The notes: generated from the letters alone by a model not told the origin. DNA of 64,000 bases from Phycisphaerae bacterium (GCA_026386805.1 JAPLMX010000080.1:1-64000), one strand, 5' to 3'; numbered from the stretch's first letter, positions 8,554 to 19,100 are shown. Numbers and translations: made by a program.

Positions 8554-9687
8554 TCAGATTCCCAAGTAGTAGTAGGCCACCGCGAATACCCCGTCGGCGG
8601 CAATGACCGCGATCAGGCCGCTGACCACGGCGCGGGTGGTCGAATCACCGACCGCGGTCGGACCGGTGCCGGTCTGGAGGCCCCGCAGACAACCGATCCC
8701 CGCAATCAGGCCGCCAAAGACGAACGTCTTGACGAGGCCCCCGAAGAAGTCCGTCAGGGTCGCGGCGCGGCAAATCCTCTCCATAAAGATCGAGGAGGGC
8801 ACGTCCCAGATACCCATGACCAATCCACAACCAACCAGACCGAGAAGCTCGTTGAACAAAGTCAGCAACGGGATCACGCACAAGACCGCCACCAGCCGCG
8901 GCAGGACCAGAAACTGCACCGGGTCCACGCCCATCGTGAACAGGGCGTCGACCTCTTCATTGACCTTCATCGTGCCCAGCTCGGCGGCGAAGGCCGATCC
9001 GCTGCGGCTGGTCAGAAGAACGGCCGTCAGCAACGGCCCCAGCTCGCGAAAGAGCACCACCACCACGAGATCGGCCACGAAAACCTCCGCGCCGAACTTC
9101 CGCATGGCGGCCGCCGTCTGAAAGGCCAGGATCGTCCCGATCAGGAAGCCCAGCAGACCCGTGATGCCAATGGCGTTGGCGCCGGCCTTCTCGGCGATGA
9201 TCAAGGTGTCCTTCCAGCGCAGGGCCCTCGGGTGCAGCAGGACCTTGAGCAGTTTCGCGAGGACCTCGCCGGTGAAGCTCGTCTCCATCATCATTTCGCG
9301 CGCGGAGCCGTGGGTCCACTTGCCAAGCCCCCCGATAGTGCCCGAGACCGGCCCGGGTGATTTTGGGGGTGATACGAGCCGGTCGGTCTGAAACAAGGCC
9401 ATCAACTGCTGGAATTGGGGTCGAAGGTCGCGAATCTCGATCTGCCCGCCATTGGCCTGCTGAATGTGCCGGTACTCCACGAGCAGCGCGAGGCCCGCCC
9501 CGTCGCAGTAGACAACGTCGCCGGCCTGCACGATCAGCCGCGGCACCCTGGCCTGCCGCAGCAGATGCGTGCTTCGGCGCCAGAGGGAGGCGGTCGTATC
9601 GCGGTCCAGCCTGCCCGCCAGAATCAGGCGTCCCTGGCCGTTCTCGTCCTGTTGAAAATCGAATGTCGCCTTGTCCGTGTCTTCCAT
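8554..9687 (-). CDS. mlaE: STAS-MlaE fusion permease of the MCE transporter
   Basis: The 377-aa product begins with a STAS-like domain (residues about 8-105, with RLILAGRLDRDTTASLW and YCDGAGLALLVEYRH). The MlaE permease domain follows. Landmarks are FLIGTILAFQTAAAMRKFGAEVFVADLV, then FRELGPLLTAVLLTSRSGSAFAAELGTMKVNEEVDALFTMGVDP, and the C-terminal TTRAVVSGLIAVIAADGVFA. In other Mla systems the STAS protein (MlaB) is a separate subunit that regulates the ATPase, and here it is fused to the channel. The gene leads the minus-strand operon permease, ATPase, MCE protein, lipoprotein. The promoter should lie in the 170-bp gap to the divergent oxidoreductase gene. Confidence 0.92.
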   Translation of the reverse strand: MEDTDKATFDFQQDENGQGRLILAGRLDRDTTASLWRRSTHLLRQARVPRLIVQAGDVVYCDGAGLALLVEYRHIQQANGGQIEIRDLRPQFQQLMALFQTDRLVSPPKSPGPVSGTIGGLGKWTHGSAREMMMETSFTGEVLAKLLKVLLHPRALRWKDTLIIAEKAGANAIGITGLLGFLIGTILAFQTAAAMRKFGAEVFVADLVVVVLFRELGPLLTAVLLTSRSGSAFAAELGTMKVNEEVDALFTMGVDPVQFLVLPRLVAVLCVIPLLTLFNELLGLVGCGLVMGIWDVPSSIFMERICRAATLTDFFGGLVKTFVFGGLIAGIGCLRGLQTGTGPTAVGDSTTRAVVSGLIAVIAADGVFAVAYYYLGI

Positions 9688-9860
9688 GACGTCCGGTTGC
9701 CTAATGGGTCTTGTTGTCCCATTCTAAACGGGTGGTGGAGCATTTGCAAAGCCTTTGCCGGATGGTTGGCATATGGAATATGCGCGATTAGAATGGTGCG
9801 TGCCCCAATGGCATCGTAGTCATCCAGGGATTTCGGTAGGAAGAATAAGGAGGCCGGCCT

Positions 9861-11066
9861 ATGTTGAACGACCCTATCCATACGATGGTTCGTCGTGAAT
9901 TCCTTGAGCGGATCGGACAAGTCTCGCTGGGAACGGTAGCCGTCGCCGATCTGGCCGGACGGGCGGCCCTCGGCAAGGAGTCGCCGCCACAAAAGCCGTG
10001 GCAGCCCATCTCCGACCGAAAAGTGCGTGTCGGCATCGTCGGCTACGGCGTCTGCCAGTTCGGGGCGGCCTTTGGCTTCCAGGATCATCCGAACGTCGAG
10101 ATTGTCGCCGTCAGCGACCTGATCCCCGAACGGCGCAAGGGCCTGATGAAAGCCTGCCGCTGCGACAAATCGTATGAGTCTCTCGAAGTGCTGGTCGAAG
10201 ACCCGAAAATCGAGGCGGTGTTCGTCGCTACCGATGCCCCGAGTCATCCACGGCACTGCATCGAGGTCCTCAACCACGGCAAGCACGTGATGTCCGCCGT
10301 GCCGGCCGTGCTCGGATCGATCGAGGAGGCCGAACAACTGCTTGAGACCGTCAAGAGAACTGGTCTGAAGTACATGATGGCTGAGACAAGCTGCTATCGG
10401 GACGACTGCTACGCGATGCGGCAGATCTATCGCGCTGGGGGCTTTGGGCGGCTTGTCTACTCCGAGGGCGAGTACTATCATTTCTGCCCGACGCCCATTG
10501 ACTCTTACAAAGGCTGGCGGATTGGCCTGCCGCCCCTATGGTATCCCACCCACTCGACGGCCTACTACGTCGGCGTGGCCGGAAAGCGGTTCATCTCCGT
10601 TTCCTGCGTCGGCTTCGACGCCGGTCTGCCAGATCGCCGGCCCGGCGCGAATCGATACAACAACCAGTTCAGTGACGAGGTGGCGCTGTTCCAGACCAGC
10701 GAAGGCGGCTCCTCCCGCATGCTCATGTGCATGGGCGTCCACAGCCTCGTCGTCGAGCAAGGTCGTGTCTTCGGCGAAAAGGGCTGGATGGACGGGACCA
10801 AATATCAGGGTGCAATCAAGGAGCTTCCCGACATCGCGCGTCCGGCGCTGCCGCCCGGAGTGGCCGCCGGCGGGCACGGCGGCTCTCACGGACATCTGAC
10901 CGACGAGTTCATCACCTCGATTCTCAAGGATCGCCAGCCATTGGTGAACATCTACGAGGCACTGGCCCTGACCGTGCCGGGCATCGTCGCCCACCAGTCC
11001 GCCCTCAAAGGCGGCGAGAGGCTCAAGGTCCCGCAGTACGACCCACCCAAAGGACCGACGGAATGA
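9861..11066 (+). CDS. Gfo/Idh/MocA-family oxidoreductase, probably exported
   Basis: The 401-aa protein starts with a short twin-arginine-like leader (RREFLERIG near residues 11-19). An NAD(P)-binding Rossmann fold follows, with KVRVGIVGYGVCQFG and VFVATDAPSHPRHCIEVLNHGKHVMSAVPA. That last segment is the family's usual E-K-P region, but here the key Glu-Lys pair reads Ser-Ala. The C-terminal alpha/beta domain holds WYPTHSTAYYVGV, with the active-site His. Such proteins oxidise or epimerise sugars, but loss of the EKP lysine makes ordinary catalysis doubtful. A strong ribosome site, AAGGAGG, lies 8 nt before the ATG. The start of the MCE operon diverges from it. Confidence 0.85.
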   Translation: MLNDPIHTMVRREFLERIGQVSLGTVAVADLAGRAALGKESPPQKPWQPISDRKVRVGIVGYGVCQFGAAFGFQDHPNVEIVAVSDLIPERRKGLMKACRCDKSYESLEVLVEDPKIEAVFVATDAPSHPRHCIEVLNHGKHVMSAVPAVLGSIEEAEQLLETVKRTGLKYMMAETSCYRDDCYAMRQIYRAGGFGRLVYSEGEYYHFCPTPIDSYKGWRIGLPPLWYPTHSTAYYVGVAGKRFISVSCVGFDAGLPDRRPGANRYNNQFSDEVALFQTSEGGSSRMLMCMGVHSLVVEQGRVFGEKGWMDGTKYQGAIKELPDIARPALPPGVAAGGHGGSHGHLTDEFITSILKDRQPLVNIYEALALTVPGIVAHQSALKGGERLKVPQYDPPKGPTE

Positions 11067-11157
11067 GTATGATGTCGCCTGAATCGAGGTGAGGTCATGA
11101 AACTGACAAGCGTCTTGAAGGCGCTCCTCCGTCTGACGATTTCTGAAGGGGACTCTC

Positions 11158-11442
11158 ATGCACGAGAAATCAATTCACTGGGTCGCGTCGTTGGCCCTTA
11201 GTCTGGTTGTCGCGCCAGCGGCGACTCAGGGAGAAGTTGTCAATCTGGTGCGGAACCCAAGTTTCGAGGAGGACGAGATCATCTTGGATGACCCGGCCTG
11301 GGATAATTGGTGCACCTGGGGCGAAGACACCGGAGTCAACAGCACCGTCAAGTTCGACACGAGCGAGTGCATTGACGGCGTCCGAAGCCTCCGCGTTTCC
11401 TTGCGGCGGCAGTGGCACAAGCGTTACAATCGGGCGCAATAA
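11158..11442 (+). pseudogene. Truncated secreted carbohydrate-binding protein fragment
   Basis: The 94-aa frame has a signal peptide (SLALSLVVAPAATQGE) and then NLVRNPSFEEDE with WDNWCTWGED and GVRSLRVSL. This is the opening of a CBM4/9-like carbohydrate-binding module as found at the start of many planctomycete secreted proteins. Such modules need about 130 residues and normally precede a larger enzyme. This one stops after the first sheet with RRQWHKRYNRAQ. It has a good ribosome site (AAGGGG before ATG 11158). It is best read as the 5' remnant of a larger gene lost to a deletion, with the WD40 gene now following 20 bp later. Confidence 0.6.
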
Positions 11443-11461
11443 AGAATGCTTGGATGCGACC

Positions 11462-12748
11462 ATGAGAGAGTCATGTCTGAAAACGGGCTGTGTGTTAGGA
11501 TTGTTCCTGTTTGTCTTGATGATGAGCTGCCATTCCACCACGGAGAGGGCGGGCAAACAGACCGATCTATCCGGCGTATGGTGGGGGTCAGATTGGGGCT
11601 GGGTGACGCTCCGAGGCAACCGTGGTACATACACTTACTCGAATGGCCCCCAACCTGGCAAACTCGAATTCCACAGGACCGGAGAGAACACCTACCGCGG
11701 CACTTGGGGCGACCAGAAGGAACACGGGCCGATGTCTTTCACGGTTTCAGAAGATGGCCAGAAGATTGTCGGGACTTACACGAACGACAAAGACCGTAAG
11801 ATCCCTCCGGAACCCGCAACGATCTTATGGGTTCGCAAATCATGGCATGAGGGCCAAGTGAATGCGGTTGCCTTTTCACCGGACGGGCGCACGGTAGCCT
11901 CGGGGAGCGCAGACCGCACCGTTCAGTTGTGGCAGGCGACGAACGGCTCTTGCGTCCGAAGGCTACTGGGCCACGAGGGCTGGGTCATGTGCGTGGCTTT
12001 CTCTCCCGATGGGACCACGCTGGTCTCCGGCGGCGAGGACAAGACAGTCCGCCTCTGGCGCGTGACGGACGGCTCCTGTGTGAGAGAACTATCCGGACAC
12101 GCTGCTGCGGTGGCGGCGGTAGCTTTCTCGCCCGACGGAGCCATGTTGGCGACGGGCAGCCTCGACAGCAGCATCAAGCTTTGGCGGGTGTCTGATGGAG
12201 CGGTTCTACGGACTCTGACCGGCCACGCGGACTTCGTCAATTCTGTTGCTTTCTCCCCGGATGGAAAGATGCTGGCATCCGGGGGTGATGATCGGGCCAT
12301 CCGATTGTGGCGCGTGTCGGATGGAGCGGAACTGAGGGCTCTGACCGGCCACCAGGATTATGTCTTGTGCGTAGCCTTTTCGCCCGATGGACAACGGTTG
12401 GCTTCGGGGGGAGGATCGCAGGATAGGACCCTCCGGTTGTGGCGCGTCTCGGACGGCACCTTACAGCAAAGCTGGAAGGCCTCTGCCAATGCGGTGACGT
12501 CGGTGGCGTTCTCTCCGGACGGTATTACGATTGCCGCGGGAGCAGGTCGGAACGACAATTCGGTCGGCCTCTGGCAGGTGGGTCAGGATGCACCGCTGTG
12601 CAAGCTTACGGGGCACTCGGGGTCGGTCCTGTCCGTGGCTGTCTCTCCTGACGGCACCAACCTCGTCACAGGCAGCATAGATAAGACCTTGCGGATGTGG
12701 CGTGTGGCCGACGGTACACTTGTGTGGATGGCCACGGGGCCAGGATAG
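11462..12748 (+). CDS. WD40-repeat lipoprotein
   Basis: This protein of about 428 aa starts with a hydrophobic leader ending in the lipobox-like LMMSC (Cys near 21). A small beta-rich N-terminal domain of about 100 residues follows (LSGVWWGSDWGWVTL and TYTNDKDRKIPP). Seven WD40 repeats come next, each with the core V-x-x-V-A-F-S-P-D-G and an ending like VRLWRVTDGS, enough for one closed seven-bladed propeller. It should be a periplasmic or membrane-attached interaction scaffold. The ATG at 11462 was chosen because it gives a proper lipoprotein leader. A longer frame from 11207 overlaps the carbohydrate-binding fragment. No enzyme motif is present. Confidence 0.82.
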   Translation: MRESCLKTGCVLGLFLFVLMMSCHSTTERAGKQTDLSGVWWGSDWGWVTLRGNRGTYTYSNGPQPGKLEFHRTGENTYRGTWGDQKEHGPMSFTVSEDGQKIVGTYTNDKDRKIPPEPATILWVRKSWHEGQVNAVAFSPDGRTVASGSADRTVQLWQATNGSCVRRLLGHEGWVMCVAFSPDGTTLVSGGEDKTVRLWRVTDGSCVRELSGHAAAVAAVAFSPDGAMLATGSLDSSIKLWRVSDGAVLRTLTGHADFVNSVAFSPDGKMLASGGDDRAIRLWRVSDGAELRALTGHQDYVLCVAFSPDGQRLASGGGSQDRTLRLWRVSDGTLQQSWKASANAVTSVAFSPDGITIAAGAGRNDNSVGLWQVGQDAPLCKLTGHSGSVLSVAVSPDGTNLVTGSIDKTLRMWRVADGTLVWMATGPG

Positions 12749-12915
12749 TGAGAGATCGGCTGGCGAAGAGGATCGTTCATTGTAGTGGCCAGTAGCGGTT
12801 ATGGCGTTCCTGCTTGTGTGGGGGACTTCACGGTTCACGCGGCGGCTGTTCGGTTGGGCGAAAGGCAGGGTGGGGTCCCGCGAGGGATCGTGGTCCGATG
12901 CCTGCCCAGGCAAGC

Positions 12916-14871
12916 TCAAGGGCGCACCGGGATCTTGAGGGCCGGGTCGCCCAAGAGGACAAACTCGAAAGCACTGAACACGTTGCAGGGATTTCCAGCC
13001 ATATCCACGTTCGACACAAACTCGAAGAGGGAATCGGCATAGAGTTGGCCGAGTGTGTCCGCTCCTTGACGACGGCTTTGCATGATGCCGTATAGCAATG
13101 CCCCCACATAGCACTGCTTCCCCCGTGCCAGCCTCTGGCGCGGCCGCGGTGGGCTGCGGCTGCCGAGGCCACCCCGGCTGCATCCGAAATAGGCGATCCC
13201 GGCAGCGGGTGACTTCAGCACCGCTTCTCCGAAGGAATGGGTACCGGAGCAAAGGCTGTATGAGCACTCCATCAGGTCCAGGTCAAACGCTCCGCCGTAG
13301 CAGGAGATCGAAATGAAAATGGGAACCTTGATGTGAGGCGCATAGTGCAGGAGCTCGTCCGTCCCAAGCCGTGATCCAGTGAATGACAGGCCGGAAATGC
13401 TCCCGTGACAGGTGCACCAAAAGATACCGGTATCTCGGATGGTCAGGGCAGGCTCCAGAAAGACCCGGTCACTACGGTCGTCGTCAGGACAGCAGGTCTT
13501 GAGGTTCATGCCCTCGAACAACCCCCAACTCTCCTGAATGATAGTGGCGGCCCGCGACCTTTCGGTCCCGCCGAGTTGGACATTCCTGAACCATGACCAG
13601 TCGGCATTCTCGTGCCACCGAATGACTTTGTCGACGACCTGCGCGGCCTCGTTGGCATCGTTTACGGAGAGCCGCCCAATCCGATAATTGGGAACCCAGT
13701 CGTAATCGGGAGATGCGTAGAACAGGTCGGTGGGAACCCATTTATCGTGGATTCTGTGGTCCGGTGGGAAGCGGTATGGAGGACCGTTCACGGCGTCGTA
13801 CCGGCGCCAATAATAGTAGAAACTCGGCGGAACCAGCAAACCGTCTCCCACGATCGTCACGTACACCAGGCGCGGGTGAGCAGGCTGGTCCCGCAGGTAG
13901 GCGACGATCTTCTTGGCCAAGGCGTAATCGTAATGCCTGATCCGATCCCATCCCCCAAGCTGAGCATTCTGGTAGCCTTCAAACGGCGGATCCTCCGCAG
14001 GCGTATAAGCCTGGCCGATCGCCTCGGTGGTCACGACGGTCGACGTGATTCCCTCTTGGGTAGTATGAAACCGACTCAGTCTCTCTGCCTGCTGCCGCAG
14101 CGTGGCAGGGCACAGCACCACACATTGAGCCTCGGTGGCCAGCCCCCCGGCTTGATCCCTCTGCGTCCGCTTGGAAGTAGTGGCCTGTTCCGAGACACCT
14201 GCCGGACTTTTCAGTCGGTAATAGAGTTTGAGGGTGGCTTGCGTCAGGAGCATGGCCTTCTTCTTCGCGGGTGCGTACTGGACAGGGAACAGGCGTGCAA
14301 AGACGTACTGACGCTGATTGTCAGCGCCGTGCTCGATACCTACCAACCGACCTGGGAACAAGGCGTCGGAGGAATAGATCTTCTCATCGGCGATGACCTT
14401 CTGTGCATTCCTTAAGTCCCCCACCTGGGCAGCCGGGAGGAGATTCAGTTCCGTCTTGATCTCATGGAACGTTCCTTCGACCACCTCCAGCCCCAGTATC
14501 TCCGTCTCCCTGTCCAATTCCACCCTGAACGTCTTCATGGGCAGCCACGGCTGGCCGGGGTTGGCTTCCGGCCAAAGCTTTCCTAGCGCAATGTAGTCAT
14601 AGCCCTCAACTGTGCGATAATAGATGAAGCAGTCCTGCTCGTCTATCTGGAAGGTCAGGCTCTGAGTGTTGACATCGCCAGCCGCGAGTGTCGTCGAACC
14701 TGCCTGCTTCTCAACCGCCAGGCCCGACAGGTTGATCGGCGGTCCCAGTTCAGCCACGCCTTCCTTTGGTGAGGGGCCCGGTGCGCTGGCCGAAAGCGCT
14801 GCACCGACCGTGACGCATAGGCTCACTGCGAAAGCCAGAGAAAGCCGACGGATGTTCAACAAGGATCGCAT
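12916..14871 (-). CDS. Secreted gingipain-type cysteine peptidase (family C25)
   Basis: The product has 651 aa with a signal peptide (LSLAFAVSLCVTVGAALSASA). A propeptide-like N-terminal domain of about 230 residues follows, then a C25 catalytic domain. The catalytic His is in FWCTCHGSISG (His 489) and the Cys in IFISISCYGG (Cys 524), 35 residues apart as expected for gingipains. The start of the fold reads VYVTIVGDGLLVPPSFYYYW. It should be an extracellular or periplasmic endopeptidase. The ATG at 14871 has GGAGGATGA just upstream. A frame from 14973 would bury the signal peptide. The protein ends with LLGDPALKIPVRP, directly after the fold, and no C-terminal type IX sorting domain is seen. 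Confidence 0.85.
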   Translation of the reverse strand: MRSLLNIRRLSLAFAVSLCVTVGAALSASAPGPSPKEGVAELGPPINLSGLAVEKQAGSTTLAAGDVNTQSLTFQIDEQDCFIYYRTVEGYDYIALGKLWPEANPGQPWLPMKTFRVELDRETEILGLEVVEGTFHEIKTELNLLPAAQVGDLRNAQKVIADEKIYSSDALFPGRLVGIEHGADNQRQYVFARLFPVQYAPAKKKAMLLTQATLKLYYRLKSPAGVSEQATTSKRTQRDQAGGLATEAQCVVLCPATLRQQAERLSRFHTTQEGITSTVVTTEAIGQAYTPAEDPPFEGYQNAQLGGWDRIRHYDYALAKKIVAYLRDQPAHPRLVYVTIVGDGLLVPPSFYYYWRRYDAVNGPPYRFPPDHRIHDKWVPTDLFYASPDYDWVPNYRIGRLSVNDANEAAQVVDKVIRWHENADWSWFRNVQLGGTERSRAATIIQESWGLFEGMNLKTCCPDDDRSDRVFLEPALTIRDTGIFWCTCHGSISGLSFTGSRLGTDELLHYAPHIKVPIFISISCYGGAFDLDLMECSYSLCSGTHSFGEAVLKSPAAGIAYFGCSRGGLGSRSPPRPRQRLARGKQCYVGALLYGIMQSRRQGADTLGQLYADSLFEFVSNVDMAGNPCNVFSAFEFVLLGDPALKIPVRP

Positions 14872-14998
14872 AGGGTCATCCTCCGTCTTCTGCGACGCTG
14901 CGAAGGAATGTATCCATCCGCTCGGCACAAGGACACCTTGGGAATGGCGCAATCCCTCGTGCCGCGAGGGCAATTATCCCCCGCCTCTGCCAGAGTTG

Positions 14999-16159
14999 TC
15001 AACTATCACTTATCGATTCCGTTGCACCGCTCGCCTGGGATTCGAGGGCGGCGGTGAACAGCTTGTGCCAGAGCGCGCTCTCTTCGGGCGTGGCGCAGCC
15101 GGCGAATCGTCCGGGCGTCTCGCCTCGCTCCAATTCGTAGAGGAAGGCCGCCCACATCTGCAGGATCACATCACAGACGCCGCACTGGAAGATCTCGCTC
15201 GTGATGGACTGGTACGTCACCTCGTGGCCCATGCCAACCTTCTGCCAGCTTTGTGCGCCGCCCGGGGTGTATTCAAGCAACTCAAGCGTGTTGGCCTCGT
15301 TGAGGCTGTAGCGGACGGAGGCTCGCGTTCCATAGATCTCGATATACCAGTTGTTCTTCTGGCCGGGCGCGATTCGCTCCGTCCTTAGAGTGAACGGAAA
15401 GGCGCTGCCCGAAGCCGGGTCCTGAGCCTCGCAGAGGAGGGTCGCATTGTCCCACGTCTCGCACGGAGCCATCCCGCCTTTGCCGTCCGGGCGCTCCCGC
15501 ACGATGTTGGACAGGACCGCGCGCACGTTCCTGGGAATCCAGCCGGCCCGAAACGGCACGGTGCAAACGTGTGGGCCGAGGTCCCCCATGACGCCGTACT
15601 CACCGTTGTCTTTGACGATGCGTTTCCAATTGATGGGCTTCCGTGGATTCAGATCGCTGCCGTGCAGGAAGCCGGCGTTGACTTCGATGATCTGGCCGAA
15701 GGCCCCGGCCTCGATCATCCGCCCGATCCTCTGGACCGCGGGGAAGAAGACGAACTGCGAGGCACATCGGACAAAGCAATCCGGGTGCTTCCTGACGGCG
15801 GCCAGGATCGACTCGTTGGCCGCCAGATCGATGCCGAAGGGCTTCTCACCCATCAGGTGTTTGCCGGCGTCGAGAGCGGCTGTATAGAACTCCTCGTGCA
15901 GGTTGTGCGGCACCGCGATATAGACCGCCTCGACTTGGGGATTGCTCAAAAGCTCGCGATAGTCGCTCGTGACCTGCGTCAGCGTGGGGATGTTCTTGCG
16001 AAACCAGTCGATCTTGGGCGCATCGAGGGTGCGGTTGCAGACGGCCACGATCTCGGGCCGGATGGTCATCTCGGGCAGATGCAGCCACCGCGCCGCCGCA
16101 CTGACAAACTCGCGGCCCATCATACCACCGCCAATGATCCCGAATCGAACCGTCCGCAT
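14999..16159 (-). CDS. Gfo/Idh/MocA-family oxidoreductase (cytoplasmic)
   Basis: The 386-aa protein has an N-terminal dinucleotide-binding motif (VRFGIIGGGMMGREF) and the family's hallmark GKHLMGEKPFGID (EKP near residue 104). The C-terminal domain contains GVMGDLGPHVCTV with the catalytic-site Asp and His. There is no signal peptide. It should be an NAD(P)-dependent sugar or polyol dehydrogenase or a glycosidase-like enzyme acting through oxidation. The exact substrate cannot be told. The gene lies between the C25 peptidase gene and the RND permease gene, all on the minus strand. It does not obviously share their function. Confidence 0.88.
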   Translation of the reverse strand: MRTVRFGIIGGGMMGREFVSAAARWLHLPEMTIRPEIVAVCNRTLDAPKIDWFRKNIPTLTQVTSDYRELLSNPQVEAVYIAVPHNLHEEFYTAALDAGKHLMGEKPFGIDLAANESILAAVRKHPDCFVRCASQFVFFPAVQRIGRMIEAGAFGQIIEVNAGFLHGSDLNPRKPINWKRIVKDNGEYGVMGDLGPHVCTVPFRAGWIPRNVRAVLSNIVRERPDGKGGMAPCETWDNATLLCEAQDPASGSAFPFTLRTERIAPGQKNNWYIEIYGTRASVRYSLNEANTLELLEYTPGGAQSWQKVGMGHEVTYQSITSEIFQCGVCDVILQMWAAFLYELERGETPGRFAGCATPEESALWHKLFTAALESQASGATESISDS

Positions 16160-16194
16160 TGTGATCTATATCATAAATCATCAATCATAAATCG

Positions 16195-19100
16195 TCAACT
16201 CCTGGCGTAGGCCATGAAGTAGATCATGGGCACGACGACCAGCGTGAACAGCGTCGAGACGAGCAGGCCGAAGATCAGCGACCAGGCTAGGCCGGAGAAG
16301 ATCGGGTCCAGGGTAATGGGCCAGGCCGCCAGCATGGCCGCCAGCGAGGTCAGCAGGATCGGCCGGGTCCGCAGGGCGCCCGCTTCGAGCAATGAGTTCA
16401 GGAGCGGCTTGCCCTCCTTCTTGCGCTCTTCGACGAACTCGATGAGCAGAATCGCATTGCGCGTGGCGATGCCGGAAAGGGCGATGATCCCGATCATCGC
16501 GGTCGCCGTGAAGTAGACCGGGTCGCTCCAACCATCCACGTTTTTCGCGGTCAGCGCGTTGAGCAGCCAAAAGCCCGGCATGATGCCGATCACCGTCAGC
16601 GGCAAGGCAACCAGTTGGATCGCCGGCAGCAGATAGCTCTGCGTCTGGTACAGCAACAGGACGTAGATCCCCAGCACAGCCACGCTAAAGGCGATTCCCA
16701 GGTCGCGGAAGACCCGGATGGTGACTTCCCACTCCCCTTCCCCTGCCCATTTGACCATCAAGTTGCTCAAGGCGGGCTCGTTCTTCACCTTGTCCTCCAG
16801 TTGAAAGACGGCCACCGGCGGCGGCAGACCCGCCGTGTCCCCGAAAACGTAGACCACCGGCCGCAGGTTCTTGTGATAGATGGGCTGGTCGATCGTCGTT
16901 TCCTCAAATCGGCCCAGTTCCACGAGCGGGACCGCCTCGCCACCAGCGCTGCGGACCGTAAGCTGCCCGAGCCGGCTCACTTGGCTTCGCTGGTCCCGCG
17001 GCAGCCGCAAGGCAATCCATACGGGGTTCACCTGGTCGCCCAGCCGCAGTGATACGGGCTTGGAGCCTTGCACCGCGCCATCGAGCAATTGGGCGATCTG
17101 GGAATCGGTGATGCCGTTGAGCGCCGCCTTGGTACGATCCACCACGAAACGCAGCCGGGTCTGCGGGGCGACCAGCACATCGTCCACGTCCACGACGTTC
17201 GGCGTCTGTTCCATCAGCCTGCGAACCTGGCGTGCTCCGGCCGCCAGATCGCTATAGGACTGCCCGGCCGAGCCGTACACCTCGGCCACCAGCGTGCTGA
17301 TGACCGGCGGTCCCGGCGGGGATTCGACGATCTTGATATTCGCCCCGTCCTTGGCCGCGATGGCCTGCAGGTCGTTCCGCACACGCAGGGCAATGGCGTG
17401 GCTCTGCTGCGCCCGGCGTTTCTTGGACACGAGATTGAAGCGGACATCCGCCACGTTGGCCCCCTGCCGGAGGTAGTAGTGCCGGACCAGCCCGTTGAAG
17501 TCGATCGGGCTGCTCGTCCCGGCGGTCGTCGTCACGTCCGTCACTTCTGGCAGCCGCATCAGGTATTCGGCAAGGTCCTGGGCCACCGCTTCGGTCGCTT
17601 CGAGGGTTGTGCCCTCCGGCATATCAATCACAACCTGCAACTCGCTCTTATTGTCGAAGGGAAGCATCTTGAGCGGCACGGCCTGCCACAGGACCAGCAA
17701 TCCGGCAAAGACCAGCAACAGGACAATCGCACCCAGAATGCCCCATTGCAAAGACCGGCGGTCGAAGATCGGCATCATAATCCCTCTGTACACGCGATAC
17801 AGCCGGCTTTCTTCGAGGACGAAGGTCTTGGCGTGCGAATGCCCGGCGGCGGCCCGCAGGAACCGATAGCTCAGCCACGGCGTGATCGTGAACGCCACGA
17901 GCAGACTCATGAGCATGGCGATGGGCACGTTTAGCGCCATCGGGGCCATGTAGGGTCCCATCATGCCCGTAATGAAGAACATCGGGATGAACGAGATGAT
18001 AACCGCCAGGGTCGCCAGGATGATCGGCGGCCGGACTTCATTGACGGCCCGCACGATGGCCCGGTACGGGTCCAGCAGCCGCATGGCGAAATGCCGGTGG
18101 ATATTCTCCACGTCCACAATCGGGTCATCCACCACCAGCCCCAGCGAGAGAATCAACGCAAAGAGTGTCACGCGGTTGATCGTGTAGCCCAAGAGCAGGT
18201 TGATGAGCAGCGTGATGCTGAACGTGATCGGCACGGCCACCGCGATGATCAGCCCCTCCCGCCAGCCCAGACTGTAGGCCAGCAGCGCCACGACAATCGC
18301 AATCGCCACCAATAGCGCCTCGATCAGATCGTTGACCTTCTCATTGGCGGTGTGGCCGTAATCGCGCGTCACCCGCACGTGGACGTCTTCCGGCAAGACC
18401 TCCTTCTGAAATGTCAGGGCTGTCTTCTTTACATCCTGGGACACCACGACGGCATTGGTCCCCTTGCGCTTGGCGACCGCCACCGTTACCGCGGCGTAGT
18501 CCTGCTGCCTCCCAATGCCGGCGGGCATCGCCTCCGCCTCTGCCAACGGATCATACTCCGTATACGCCTGGGGTCCGAAGATGATCCGGGAGTATGTCGT
18601 GGCCTCCGCCGGACCATCCTCCACGTCGGCCACCTGCTTGAGGAACACCGGCCTCTGGTCGTTGACGCTCACGACGAGGTTCTCGACCGTCTCGGCCGTG
18701 CCCAGGAATTCACCTGCTTGGAGCCGAATTGCCTGGTCCGTCTGCACCAGTTCGCCGCTCAGGAGCGACGCATTCGCTCCCTGCAAGGCCCGCTGTATAT
18801 CGCACAGGGTCACGTTATGCCCGGCCATTCTGTTGGCCGAAAGGCGCACGGCGATCTCCCGGGGCCGGCCCCCGACCACATAAGTCCGTCCGGCATTCTT
18901 CACGGCCTGTAAGCGAATCTCCAGCTCCTCCGCCATCCGCCGAAGCTCATAATCGCTGTAGGCCGGGCTGTATAAGGTCAGGTTCACGATGGGCACATCG
19001 TCGATCTCGACCGGCTTGACGACCCACCCCGTGACGCCCGGGGGCACCTGGTCGATATTGGCCTGGATCTTGTTGTGCAGCTTGACCCAGCTCCGCTCCA

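Noticed and set aside
13128-13200. Another in-frame insertion in the C25 peptidase (GLGSRSPPRPRQRLARGKQ)
   Set aside because: The Arg/Pro-rich segment looks odd, but its DNA does not match any of the repeat families seen here, so a natural surface loop is as likely.
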